A stretch of 64,000 nt of DNA from Desulfamplus sp. (lineage in GTDB: Bacteria > Desulfobacterota > Desulfobacteria > Desulfobacterales > Desulfobacteraceae), in NCBI GenBank assembly GCA_015232455.1, contig JADFZQ010000006.1:62001-126000 (forward strand), written 5' to 3'. Made by a program: the position numbers and the translations under genes. The notes under the pieces were generated by a model that was not told the DNA's origin, did not search any database, and worked only from the letters and a program-made list of their open reading frames with translations. Below are positions 54,446 through 62,912 of this stretch, piece after piece. Each line of letters starts with the position of its first letter. Positions within the stretch are counted from its first letter, which is position 1.

Positions 54446-56224
54446 TTATGAGATAAGATTACAAACTATCTTAGTTCCTTTGTAAGGTGCTGAAAATATC
54501 TCAAGAGTTCCTCCAGCTAAAGTTGCACGCTCTTTCATGCCAGTCAGCCCTAAACCATGATACTCCTTATCCCCAACAGACGAAAATCCACAGCCATTAT
54601 CCTCAACAGTTAGAGTTAAATGGCACTTAGAGTCAGCTTTATAATTAAGTTCGTGTGCTGAAATAGTAACTGGGGTTGCTGAAAGATCAACAGAAATTTC
54701 TGTAGCTTTTGAGTGTTTAAGAGCATTTGTCAAAGCCTCTTGAGCAATCCTGTAAAGAGATGTTGAAACAGCATCATCAATTTCAGGAATTTCAGTGTGC
54801 CGAAATAGAAACCAAACATCTGATCTTTTCTCAAAATCCCGAACAAGAGACTCTAAAGCGTCAACAAGACCGAGATCATCAAGCAGACCCGGTCTTAATC
54901 TAAATGCCATAGCCCTAACATCAGCAATAGTATCATCAATCAAGGAGCATATTCTGTTTGCTCTTTGTGCTGCATTTGAGTCAATAGGCTCAAGATATTT
55001 TTCAAGCCACACCCCGTCCATTTTCAGAGCTGTCAATATCTGCCCAAGATGATCATGAAGTTCTCGTGCGACTGCACGCCGTTCATTTTCGTGTGTTGCC
55101 ATTATGTTCCCTGAAAGTTTACGTAACTGATCTTGCACCTGTTTAAGCTCTTGTGTTCGTTCTTCAACCTGTTTTCTTTTAAATATCTCCTGAAGAGCCT
55201 TTTTGTAGAGTATAAAAACAGAGATAGCTATAAATATGGATACTATAATAATAACCTGACCTATAATCTTAATAAACGGATCAGCTACCTCTTTTGAAAT
55301 CTCTTTAACATTTCTTAAATGTACTATTTTCCACCCTTTATAGCCATCAAGTGGCATCTGAGAGTAGAGATATTTTTCCATATTTTTGTCAAACATATAA
55401 CCTTCACTTAACGGCGTAAACCCTGTCCAGAGCAATTCAATATCACCAAATTGCCGTGTAAGTTTGATTTTTTCAATCTCATCTTGTCCAAGTTCCCACA
55501 TTAGCATAAGTTTAATCTCTTGCTTATTAGAGATAAATATTATTCCATTTGGATCAACAACTAATAAAATACCTTCTGAGCCAGCAAATAATTTTGATTC
55601 AATAAGCTCTACAGATGCCTTCATCACAGCAACTCCTATAATTTCATGGCTCTGAGAGTTATAAACAGGATGACTATAATAAACACCTCTTTTCATTGAA
55701 GTCGTTCCAAGAGCAAAATATGTTGAGGGTCTGTCTTCTAATGCCTCCAAAAAATATGGTCTAAATGCAAAATTTTTACCAACAAAACTGTCAGGTTCGC
55801 CTCTATTACTTGAAGCTATAGTTGTACCATTTTTGTCCATGAGATAACATACTTCAAGATTCAATGAATATGCAAAATTATCAAGAATGGCGTTAATTTT
55901 CTCATAAGAACTTATAAAAGCAGGATTATCTAATTTTATTCTATTATCTGTAGTTAAGGCATTAATACCATTTAGCTTTACTTTATCTATGTTAGATAAA
56001 AAATGTTCTAACTCTTCAAGACCAGAGAATGCCTTCACAGGTTTTACATGTTCTGAGAGTGAAGATACAAGCTGCTTATTAAATAGTTCAAGCCTCTTAT
56101 TGGCATGACTTTCTGCATGTTGAAAAGCAGTCTTTTTAAGAGAGTAATAATACAACCCTCCTCCAGCAGAAGCTGAAAGAACAGCAAGAATTGCAAGAAC
56201 TGATATAATGATTCTGAGTTTCAT
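54446..56224 (-). CDS. NarX/NarQ-type sensor histidine kinase (HisKA_3) with extracytoplasmic sensor
   Basis: A 592-residue membrane kinase. Helices at about 6-27 and 312-335 enclose a double-Cache-like periplasmic sensor, with segments such as CYLMDKNGTTIASSN and GVYYSHPVYN. The phosphoacceptor lies in VARELHDHLGQILTALKMD (His near 388), the HisKA_3 type. The ATPase has VEDNGCGF and HGLGLTGMKERA. Such kinases normally signal to a NarL/FixJ regulator, but none is adjacent, so this is an orphan kinase. The ligand is unknown; dCache domains usually bind small metabolites. Confidence 0.92.
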   Translation of the reverse strand: MKLRIIISVLAILAVLSASAGGGLYYYSLKKTAFQHAESHANKRLELFNKQLVSSLSEHVKPVKAFSGLEELEHFLSNIDKVKLNGINALTTDNRIKLDNPAFISSYEKINAILDNFAYSLNLEVCYLMDKNGTTIASSNRGEPDSFVGKNFAFRPYFLEALEDRPSTYFALGTTSMKRGVYYSHPVYNSQSHEIIGVAVMKASVELIESKLFAGSEGILLVVDPNGIIFISNKQEIKLMLMWELGQDEIEKIKLTRQFGDIELLWTGFTPLSEGYMFDKNMEKYLYSQMPLDGYKGWKIVHLRNVKEISKEVADPFIKIIGQVIIIVSIFIAISVFILYKKALQEIFKRKQVEERTQELKQVQDQLRKLSGNIMATHENERRAVARELHDHLGQILTALKMDGVWLEKYLEPIDSNAAQRANRICSLIDDTIADVRAMAFRLRPGLLDDLGLVDALESLVRDFEKRSDVWFLFRHTEIPEIDDAVSTSLYRIAQEALTNALKHSKATEISVDLSATPVTISAHELNYKADSKCHLTLTVEDNGCGFSSVGDKEYHGLGLTGMKERATLAGGTLEIFSAPYKGTKIVCNLIS

Positions 56225-56536
56225 GTTTTAGATAATTTTAAAATTGTTATTAGATTCAATATGAAGCCAATGCCATAGACTTAATTTTTTGTTTATTATA
56301 ACTGACTTTTGTTAAATGCACATTAAAAATTTATGCTATGTAAAACCTGACTAAACTCTTGATATGAAAAAAATAATATCAGCTTTTTAGGAGCTTTAAA
56401 ACTGACACTATATCTAATATTTCTTGACAATAAGAGATATTAAATATACGGAAAATCTTGGTCAAACGTAGTGTTTAGACCAAGACCAATCTGCTTAATA
56501 ACAATTCTTAAATTATCAAAAGGGAGGAACCAAGTA
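56225..56536. other. Divergent spacer upstream of the lipase gene
   Basis: No gene is seen. It is AT-rich with a candidate lipase promoter at 56424-56450. Confidence 0.5.
56424..56450 (+). promoter_or_regulatory. Possible promoter of the lipase gene
   Basis: TTGACA at 56424-56429, a 15-base spacer, then TATACG at 56445-56450, about 87 bases before the start codon. The -35 is perfect, but the spacer is short. Confidence 0.3.
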
Positions 56537-57559
56537 ATGAAGAAGACGGGCAATTATCTGGTAGTAATGAGTATTGTGGTATTAGCTATTCTTATCAATG
56601 TTAATCAGCTATTTGCAGCAGACACATCTTGTAAAACAAGATACCCTATTATTCTTGCACACGGTATAGCAATGAACGATATACCTAATGCTATAGAGTA
56701 TTTCAACGGCATAAAGACAAGACTTGAATCTAAAGGTGCAACAGTTTTTATCTCTCAAGTTGATAAGATCGCGGCTACTGGGACAAAGGCGTATCAATTT
56801 GCAAATTATTTGAATACACAGGTTTATCCAAGAGGTTATGCAAAGGTTAATATCATAGGTCATTCACATGGTGGTATTTATACTAAATACGCAATTAAGT
56901 TCTCTTCTTACACAAGCCCTAAATATGGCACAAAAACATGGAGTCTTCCAGCAAGTAAAGTTGCAAGTTTAACTCAGATTGACTCTCCAAATCAGGGTTC
57001 TCCTGTGGCAGATTTTGCATTAGGTGCTAATGGTATCACAAGCGGACTTGTAGGTATTGGTGTTGATACTCTATATACTACGGTATTTAAAACTCTTTTT
57101 GGTTCAAGTGAATCCGATGTTTATGTAGATGCTTTGGCAAATGCTTATGATCTTTCATTAGATGGTGCCGCTGCTCTTTATACTAAATTGGGTGGAAATA
57201 GTGGAATTTCAGGTGTTTATTGTCAGAGCTATATGCACAAAATGAAGTCATTTTTGTGTATGGGAGTTCCTCAGATTGGAGTTGTTCAACTTTTGGCTCT
57301 TACCATGCCGATTCAGTGCGGAGCTGACACAATAGGTTATAAGAGCAGTAAAGGTCCTCACATGCCAAGCGATGGTGTTGTAAGCGAAACAAGTGCGAAA
57401 TGGGCAAACTATCGTGGTATGGAAGATGGCGGACTTTTCCAGATAGCTGGAATTGATCACTGCAATGCAACTGGACTTCCCTATGGATTTACTGGTTTTT
57501 TCAGTGCACCAGATAAGTTTGAAGCTATTGTTAAAGATTTAAAGGCAAAGGGATATTAG
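56537..57559 (+). CDS. Secreted triacylglycerol lipase (family I, foldase-dependent type)
   Basis: A 340-residue alpha/beta hydrolase. Residues 1-28 are a Sec signal peptide ending LFA before ADTS. The oxyanion segment IILAHGIA follows, then the nucleophile Ser110 in NIIGHSHGG, with Asp279 (PSDGVVS) and His308 (IDHCNATG) completing the likely triad. SPNQGSPVADFALG is typical of Pseudomonas/Burkholderia-type lipases that fold with a dedicated chaperone and leave by type II secretion. The next gene looks like that chaperone. AGGGAGG lies nine bases before the ATG at 56537; the longer frame from 56471 lacks a signal peptide start. Confidence 0.9.
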   Translation: MKKTGNYLVVMSIVVLAILINVNQLFAADTSCKTRYPIILAHGIAMNDIPNAIEYFNGIKTRLESKGATVFISQVDKIAATGTKAYQFANYLNTQVYPRGYAKVNIIGHSHGGIYTKYAIKFSSYTSPKYGTKTWSLPASKVASLTQIDSPNQGSPVADFALGANGITSGLVGIGVDTLYTTVFKTLFGSSESDVYVDALANAYDLSLDGAAALYTKLGGNSGISGVYCQSYMHKMKSFLCMGVPQIGVVQLLALTMPIQCGADTIGYKSSKGPHMPSDGVVSETSAKWANYRGMEDGGLFQIAGIDHCNATGLPYGFTGFFSAPDKFEAIVKDLKAKGY

Positions 57560-57594
57560 TTTATATAAATTTACAATATAAAAGATTTACTAAG

Positions 57595-57642
57595 AAGCGA
57601 GATAAGGAGACGTAGAATTGTCAAACCTTTTCTCGCTTTTTT
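57595..57642 (+). terminator. Terminator or attenuator between lipase and foldase genes
   Basis: AAGCGAGA-T-AAGG pairs with CCTT-T-TCTCGCTT around an 18-base loop, with one mismatch, and is followed by TTTTTTA. It would end lipase transcripts while allowing some read-through to the chaperone gene 30 bases further on. Confidence 0.7.
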
Positions 57643-57674
57643 ATATATCAAAAGAGAGAAAAGAGGCAAAATAA

Positions 57675-58733
57675 ATGGATAACAATAAAAAGAGTAGGTT
57701 TTACTTAATAGGCATATCTATCACTATTTTTATTTTATTGATCGCTGCGATAATTTTTACCTTTATAGACAAAGACCAAAATCACCAATTAAACAACTCT
57801 ACTTCTGATAAAAAAACTACTCCTATTTTAAACCAGCCAACACCACCTGAAATAAAACCAGATAAAACAGAAAAATTAACAAAAAACAGTAAACAGATTG
57901 ATAAAGCAGAGTTGAGAAAATCCAAAATATATGCCCTACAACAATCTGAGGATTTTGACATCACTTTAGTAGATAGCTCTTTAAGAGAATATTTTCATTC
58001 ACTTTATTTCAAATACAGAGACGCAAAAGATAGAGATGATTTTATGGATAAAATAAGGGCGGATTTATTAAGTAAATTTCCAATTGAAACAGCAGAAAAG
58101 TTAATAAAAATCTATGAAACTTATATTGATTGCGAACTATCTATTCAAGAAAAAATGCTCCAGTTTGAAAAACCCGAAACTCCAGAAGATATGCTCAATA
58201 TGGAGAATGAGATATTTGCCTTTAGAAAACACACGTTAGGGGACGAACTTGCCCAAAGGCTATTTGGAGAAGAACACAATATGACATCATTTAAGATAAT
58301 GAGCAGCCAAATTTATAATGATGATTCTCTCTATGGTAGCGAAAAAGAGGCAAAACTGCGTCAATTGGCAACTGAAATATATGGCGATAAACCTGACGTC
58401 TCTATATCTGATAAAACAGGTGAAAGTTTATATCAAGAGAAGTTACTCCTTTATAAAAGAGATTTGGAAGAGATGGACGAAATTGAAAGAAAGAAAAAAA
58501 TAAGAGAGTTTAGAGAAGAATATATACCTATTGAAGATATTGAGAAGATAGAAGCAGCAGAATTAGAGATTGAAGCTAACGCTAAAAGAGATCAAAATTA
58601 CAACGAGTCTAAAAATGCTATATTAAATGATTCGTCTCTTAGCGATAGTGATAAAAAAGCAAAAATTTACGAAATTCAGAATCAAATTTACGGCTCTACG
58701 GCAGATGAGGTAAGGCGAGGTGAGGAGATGTAA
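57675..58733 (+). CDS. Lipase foldase (LifO)-like membrane-anchored chaperone
   Basis: A 352-residue protein with one N-terminal membrane helix (about 9-31), a Lys/Pro/Thr-rich linker, and an all-helical domain. Foldase-like features are SLREYFHSLYFKYRDAKDRD, which resembles the R-x-x-F-D-Y motif region, LGDELAQRLFGEE in the centre, and repeated short helices of the type DSLYGSEKEAKLRQLATEIY. Foldases stay in the inner membrane and fold the lipase in the periplasm. Its position right after a family I lipase strongly supports the call, although the key Asp of the FDY motif is not conserved exactly. Confidence 0.75.
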   Translation: MDNNKKSRFYLIGISITIFILLIAAIIFTFIDKDQNHQLNNSTSDKKTTPILNQPTPPEIKPDKTEKLTKNSKQIDKAELRKSKIYALQQSEDFDITLVDSSLREYFHSLYFKYRDAKDRDDFMDKIRADLLSKFPIETAEKLIKIYETYIDCELSIQEKMLQFEKPETPEDMLNMENEIFAFRKHTLGDELAQRLFGEEHNMTSFKIMSSQIYNDDSLYGSEKEAKLRQLATEIYGDKPDVSISDKTGESLYQEKLLLYKRDLEEMDEIERKKKIREFREEYIPIEDIEKIEAAELEIEANAKRDQNYNESKNAILNDSSLSDSDKKAKIYEIQNQIYGSTADEVRRGEEM

Positions 58734-58765
58734 ATTTATCCTGTTGTAGTTAGTAACAACAAAAA

Positions 58766-58805
58766 AAGGTTTGACAATTTTTATAAAATTGTCAAACCTT
58801 TTATC
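58766..58805. terminator. Bidirectional terminator hairpin between foldase and LysM genes
   Basis: AAGGTTTGACAATTTT pairs with AAAATTGTCAAACCTT across a short TA loop, with an A-run before it and TTTTATC after it. It resembles the AGATTTGACAAC hairpin family with compensating changes (GG/CC for GA/TC). It lies between converging genes. Confidence 0.78.
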
Positions 58806-58873
58806 AAATAAGAGAGTCAAATAACAAATATTTTTAGATTCAAAATCTTAATTGTCCTAAGAAAAACAGACAT

Positions 58874-59851
58874 CTATTTTTTCACTACAATCCTCTGACC
58901 AATAACAATAGAATCTTGAATACTCATTTTATTCATAGCCCTTAATTGCTCAACTGTAGTACTGTATCGTTTACTTATGTTGTACAAAGTATCGCCTTTA
59001 GCAACTGTATGATAGGTTGAGCCACCACTGTTTTCTGTTTTTTGCTGTTTCTGTTTATCTGGTGTTTCAGATTTATTATTAGACTTGGTGTTTGCCGCTG
59101 TTTTATTTGGAGTAGAGGTCGTTTTCTTTGACTCATCTTGTGCCTTACTACTAACTTTTGTAGATGATTTTGTCTCTACATCTTCTTTTTGTTTAACAAC
59201 CTCAGGCTTTTTGGTTTCAGATTGTTTAGCTTCAGATTTCGATTTACTGGTATTTTCTAAAGAAGGCGAATCTTCTCGGGCAACTTCTGCCTTTTTAGGG
59301 GGCAAAGATGCCACAGTTGTGTTTTTAATGTTATTCACAATTCTATTATTTTTTTCAACATCTCTAATAATATCAGATAACTTATCATCAATTTTATCAA
59401 CTCTTGCAGTTAAAACATCAAATTTAACAGATAGAGCTGTCTCAACTCTTTCAATTCTTGCAACATAAGGCTTAATGTCAGGCATATCACCTTTTGGCTG
59501 CCCCTCTGCATTAGCTTGATTTGCATTTATTGCCTGCAACATCTCCTCAAGTGTAGTAAGTTTCTGCTCAAGAACCTTTACAGTCTCTTCAATTGGAGGA
59601 TTTTCTTGATCATTTATACTCTTTTCTATATCTTTATCTGCCTCACTTGAAGGTCTAAGAAATACGAAGAATATAATTAATGTAATAATACCAGCACCAA
59701 TAAATACTAACGATAAATCACTTTTTTTAAGCATTGATTTACCAGTTAAATCTGCTCCAGATGCTATCTTTTTTTTATTTCTACGAATAATATTTTCTCT
59801 TAAGAGATCATCTGGTTCTTTCTCTTCTTGTAATGAGTTATAATTTTCCAT
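58874..59851 (-). CDS. LysM-domain membrane protein
   Basis: A 325-residue protein with a charged cytoplasmic N-terminus, one membrane helix (about 48-66), a coiled coil (80-170), and a Lys/Ser/Glu-rich low-complexity spacer (185-275). A single C-terminal LysM module follows (YHTVAKGDTLYNISKRYSTT, ending IGQRIVVKK) that should bind peptidoglycan glycan. It would reach from the inner membrane to the wall. It is downstream of the flagellin gene on the same strand but separated by a repeat, so co-transcription is uncertain. Confidence 0.85.
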   Translation of the reverse strand: MENYNSLQEEKEPDDLLRENIIRRNKKKIASGADLTGKSMLKKSDLSLVFIGAGIITLIIFFVFLRPSSEADKDIEKSINDQENPPIEETVKVLEQKLTTLEEMLQAINANQANAEGQPKGDMPDIKPYVARIERVETALSVKFDVLTARVDKIDDKLSDIIRDVEKNNRIVNNIKNTTVASLPPKKAEVAREDSPSLENTSKSKSEAKQSETKKPEVVKQKEDVETKSSTKVSSKAQDESKKTTSTPNKTAANTKSNNKSETPDKQKQQKTENSGGSTYHTVAKGDTLYNISKRYSTTVEQLRAMNKMSIQDSIVIGQRIVVKK

Positions 59852-59922
59852 TTTGTTCTATTATTATCCTTAAACTTAAATATTTTTTTAGATTGTGTAA
59901 CTAAATAGAAAAAATCTAAATA

Positions 59923-60038
59923 TATACTTCTCTCGGTCATAGGTTGAGCTTTTTATATTTAGTAGAGACGCACGGCCGTGCGTCTCTACAGTTGAACATT
60001 TTGTTGGCAAACCTCAATTTATGACCGTTTGCAGTATA
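59923..60038. repeat. MITE-like palindromic element with GTAGAGACGCAC core, complete copy
   Basis: The best complete copy. Left arm is TATACTTCTCTCGGTCATAG with GTTGAGC; right arm is CCTCAATTTATGACCG then TTTGCAGTATA. The core at 59962-59989 is a perfect 28-base palindrome (half GTAGAGACGCACGG). Both ends finish in TATA/TA, compatible with TA target-site insertion. It lies downstream of the flagellin gene. Confidence 0.85.
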
Positions 60039-60066
60039 TAAAACTATAAAAAGACACTAAGTGAAA

Positions 60067-60828
60067 TCATGCTGCCATCTGACCAAGCAAGGAGATCACG
60101 TTTTTGGGTTGTGAATTTGCTTGAGCTAATGCAAAAATTCCTGCTGTTCGTAGGTTCTCAATCTGTTTCATGTTCATAGATTCTTGAGCAAGATCAACAT
60201 CTTTTATTGTGGATTCAGATTGATATGAATTTATCATTCCACTACTTAAACTATTAATTGTAGATTCAAGCTGACTCTGATTTGCACCTACATCGGATCT
60301 CATTTTTGAGGTCTGCTCTATTGCATCATCTACCATCTCAATAGAAGATTGACTACTCTCAACGCTTGAAAGGTCAATCTTTGACAAGGAAGATAACCCA
60401 GGAGAAGAGTCAGAAAATAGCTTCTGACCATTGAATTGACTACCTTCATATATCTTTCCAAGAGATTCCATTGACTTGGCAATATCTTGTTGGATTACTC
60501 CTCTATCTGACGAACTTAAAGCTGACGATGATGCTTGAACAACCTTCTCCCTAATGCCTTGTATTATAGAGGTTGCCTCACCTAATGCACCATCTTTAAT
60601 CTGGGCAATACTTATGCTATCATTGGCATTGATAATCATTTGACCAGCACCCCTTGCCTGACTTCCAAGTGTATCAGCAATCATCATGCCTGAAGCATCA
60701 TCAGCAGCACTGTTTATCTTATTACCTGTTGAAAATTTCTCTATTGAACTGCTCATATCAGTTGTTGAGCGATTCAATGAGTTCAATGCTCTTGCCCCTA
60801 CTGTATTTGTATTGATTGAAAAAGACAT
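60067..60828 (-). CDS. fliC: Flagellin (short form)
   Basis: Subunit of the flagellar filament, exported by the flagellar type III apparatus. The 253-residue protein contains only the conserved ends. The N-terminal D0/D1 part is SINTNTVGARALNSLNRSTTD to KINSAADDASGMMIADTLGSQ. The C-terminal part is ESMNMKQIENLRTAGIFALAQANSQP. A short link joins them, and the variable D2/D3 region is absent. The ATG follows AAAGGAGGTGCATT, a very strong binding site. No flagellar export or motor genes are in the window. Confidence 0.94.
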   Translation of the reverse strand: MSFSINTNTVGARALNSLNRSTTDMSSSIEKFSTGNKINSAADDASGMMIADTLGSQARGAGQMIINANDSISIAQIKDGALGEATSIIQGIREKVVQASSSALSSSDRGVIQQDIAKSMESLGKIYEGSQFNGQKLFSDSSPGLSSLSKIDLSSVESSQSSIEMVDDAIEQTSKMRSDVGANQSQLESTINSLSSGMINSYQSESTIKDVDLAQESMNMKQIENLRTAGIFALAQANSQPKNVISLLGQMAA

Positions 60829-60940
60829 AATGCACCTCCTTTATAATAAAGGGTAAATTCTTTTCCTTAACATTATCAATCTTATTTATTTTAAACTCTA
60901 ATAGAATAAGTGAAACTATATTGACATAAACTATAACAAG

Positions 60941-60967
60941 TTTATATCTGAATTATTAAAATGTCAA
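60941..60967 (-). promoter_or_regulatory. Possible sigma-70-like promoter for flagellin
   Basis: On the minus strand, TTGACA (60962-60967) and TATAAA (60941-60946) are 15 bases apart, about 113 bases before the start. No convincing sigma-28 or sigma-54 motif was seen, though the region is AT-rich and chance matches are likely. Confidence 0.25.
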
Positions 60968-61054
60968 TCAAAGTGCCTGACAAAATATTGAAAAGATCGT
61001 TTATAAGCTGTCATAATCTTTTTAAAATTTGCATAATCTATTTTGATAAAATAT

Positions 61055-61999
61055 TTAAAGTTCTCTTACAATTCTAAAACCAAGACTATTACGTTTAGCT
61101 TTAGGTTTGTAAAAATTTCTTTTAGCACTTCTGCAATTTCTTGCTGATTGATGCCACCCACCTCCTCTCAATACCCTGTGATCACCATCTCTTGAGATAG
61201 GATCAATAATGTTGTCTCTATAAGTTGAGGTAATAACTCCTGTTCTGCCAAACCAACTGCTTTTCCACCCGCAAAAATCAATACACCACTCCTGAACATT
61301 ACCTTGCATATCATAAATTCCCCACGAATTTGGCTTTTTAGCTTTAACTGGATGTGGTCTCAAGACATCAGGTGGATCCTTGTAACCCGAGTTTCCACAA
61401 TACCATGCGATTTCATCAAGAAGAGGATCAACAGGAGTGCATAACTCTTCTGTAATATCACCATTGGCAAATGGTGTTGTAGTCCCAGCACGACACACAT
61501 ACTCCCACTCTGCTTCCGTTGGAAGTCGATATTTTGTTGTTCCTTCCCACTCATTAAGGACTTTTATGAACTCAACGCACTGCTCCCACGATACTGTATC
61601 AACAGGACAATTTTCTCCACATTCAGGAAAGGCAGACGGGTTAAACCCAACAAGTTTTTTCCACTCTCCTTGAGTTACCTCTGTCTCTTGAATATAAAAG
61701 CCTTTTGAAATAGTTACCAAGTGCAGCTTTTCATTCCAATCTCTGCCAATCTCGTTTTCTGGACTTCCCATTAAAAATTTGCCCGCTGGAATATAAATAA
61801 AAGTCATTCCCAACTTATTTGTTATAGTTCTTTCAGATGCAAATACAGTGTCAGCAAATATAAAACTAACATTAACACTATCGACATTTTTACTGTAAAA
61901 TCCATAAGCAATATAAAGAATAATTATTGTAAGTGATTTTCCAATTTTGGTAACCAAAGTAGAATTAAACTTTATAGATAGTTTTCTCTTGATTATCAC
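61055..61999 (-). CDS. SUMF1/formylglycine-generating-enzyme-like domain protein, exported or membrane-anchored
   Basis: A 314-residue protein with a basic N-terminus and a hydrophobic stretch (about 15-35), then a SUMF1 (FGE-sulfatase) fold. Its landmarks are GMTFIYIPAGKFLMGS, QETEVTQGEWKKLVG, YRLPTEAEWEYVCRAG, GNVQEWCIDFCGW and the closing SLGFRIVREL. Most bacterial members with this pattern lack the paired catalytic cysteines of true formylglycine enzymes and serve as binding or structural domains; that pair is not obvious here. The start is GTG, preceded by AGGAG. No sulfatase gene is near. Confidence 0.85.
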   Translation of the reverse strand: MIIKRKLSIKFNSTLVTKIGKSLTIIILYIAYGFYSKNVDSVNVSFIFADTVFASERTITNKLGMTFIYIPAGKFLMGSPENEIGRDWNEKLHLVTISKGFYIQETEVTQGEWKKLVGFNPSAFPECGENCPVDTVSWEQCVEFIKVLNEWEGTTKYRLPTEAEWEYVCRAGTTTPFANGDITEELCTPVDPLLDEIAWYCGNSGYKDPPDVLRPHPVKAKKPNSWGIYDMQGNVQEWCIDFCGWKSSWFGRTGVITSTYRDNIIDPISRDGDHRVLRGGGWHQSARNCRSAKRNFYKPKAKRNSLGFRIVREL

Positions 62000-62306
62000 T
62001 ATTTTTCTCCTGATATATAAGGATTTTAAGTTATCGCCATATACTTAAACGGGAATCAAATTACTCTGGTTTTTCAATAGTGTCTCAAAGTTCAATCAGC
62101 TTGTCAATGTCAGGGAACATACAGTGTTATTGGACAAATGTTTTTTTTATTTGTTTAATCTTGTAATCTGTGGCAAATCGTGATTCTACAATAGAATTAA
62201 AAAATTAGAATAAATAGATAATTTTTCGATATTTTTATAAATTTATAATAAATTAAAGATGATACGTTGATCTTACTTAGTTGACTTTACTTAATTGAGG
62301 AATATT
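62000..62306. other. Divergent spacer upstream of hslVU, no gene seen
   Basis: AT-rich. It must carry the hslVU promoter, but I saw neither a clear heat-shock sigma-32 motif nor a CIRCE hairpin. No repeats of the families described elsewhere were noticed. Confidence 0.5.
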
Positions 62307-62843
62307 ATGACAGAACAGTTTCATGGAACGACTATACTTGCTCTACGGCATAAAGGCAGAGTTGTTATAGCAGGAGATGGTCAGGTTACTCTTGGAAATA
62401 CTATTACAAAACATCATGCAAAAAAGGTGCGGCGTATATACAATAACAAGATTATTACAGGTTTTGCAGGAGCTACTGCCGATGCTCTCCACCTTGCTGA
62501 AAAGTTAGAGCAGAAACTTGAGCGTTTTAACGGCAACCTCACAAGAGGAGCGGTTGAGCTTGCAAGAGAGTGGCGAACTGATAAATATTTAAGAAAACTT
62601 GAAGCTATGATGATTGCAGCAGATGAGACAACGACATATCTGCTTTCAGGTAATGGCGATGTAATTGAACCTGACGAGGGCGTTATAAGCATTGGCTCTG
62701 GAAGTGTGGCAGCTCAGGCAGCAGCACAAGCCTTGATGCGACATACTGAACTTGATGCAAGAACAATAGTTGAGAATGCTATGGCAATTGCGGCATCAAT
62801 CTGTATTTATACCAATACTAATATAACTATTGAAGAGATATAA
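62307..62843 (+). CDS. hslV: ATP-dependent protease subunit HslV (ClpQ)
   Basis: Proteolytic dodecamer of the HslUV protease. The N-terminal HGTTILALR yields, after processing, the catalytic Thr. The remaining active-site features are present: [38 protein letters not shown] and [13 protein letters not shown]. The 178-residue length is standard. ATG at 62307 (MTEQFHG) is preceded by TTGAGG; a TTG at 62295 is only part of that site. hslU follows 69 bases later. Confidence 0.97.
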   Translation: MTEQFHGTTILALRHKGRVVIAGDGQVTLGNTITKHHAKKVRRIYNNKIITGFAGATADALHLAEKLEQKLERFNGNLTRGAVELAREWRTDKYLRKLEAMMIAADETTTYLLSGNGDVIEPDEGVISIGSGSVAAQAAAQALMRHTELDARTIVENAMAIAASICIYTNTNITIEEI

Positions 62844-62912
62844 TTATCTTTAAGTAATTGTCATTATAAAATAAAAATCATTTAATTTAATATAAAAAGA
62901 GAAGATAGATAA

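Noticed and set aside
56471-56536. Upstream extension of the lipase
   Set aside because: It would bury the signal peptide; AGGGAGG points to the ATG at 56537.
61055-61999. True formylglycine-generating sulfatase activator
   Set aside because: The paired catalytic cysteines are not evident and no sulfatase is nearby; called only a SUMF1-domain protein.
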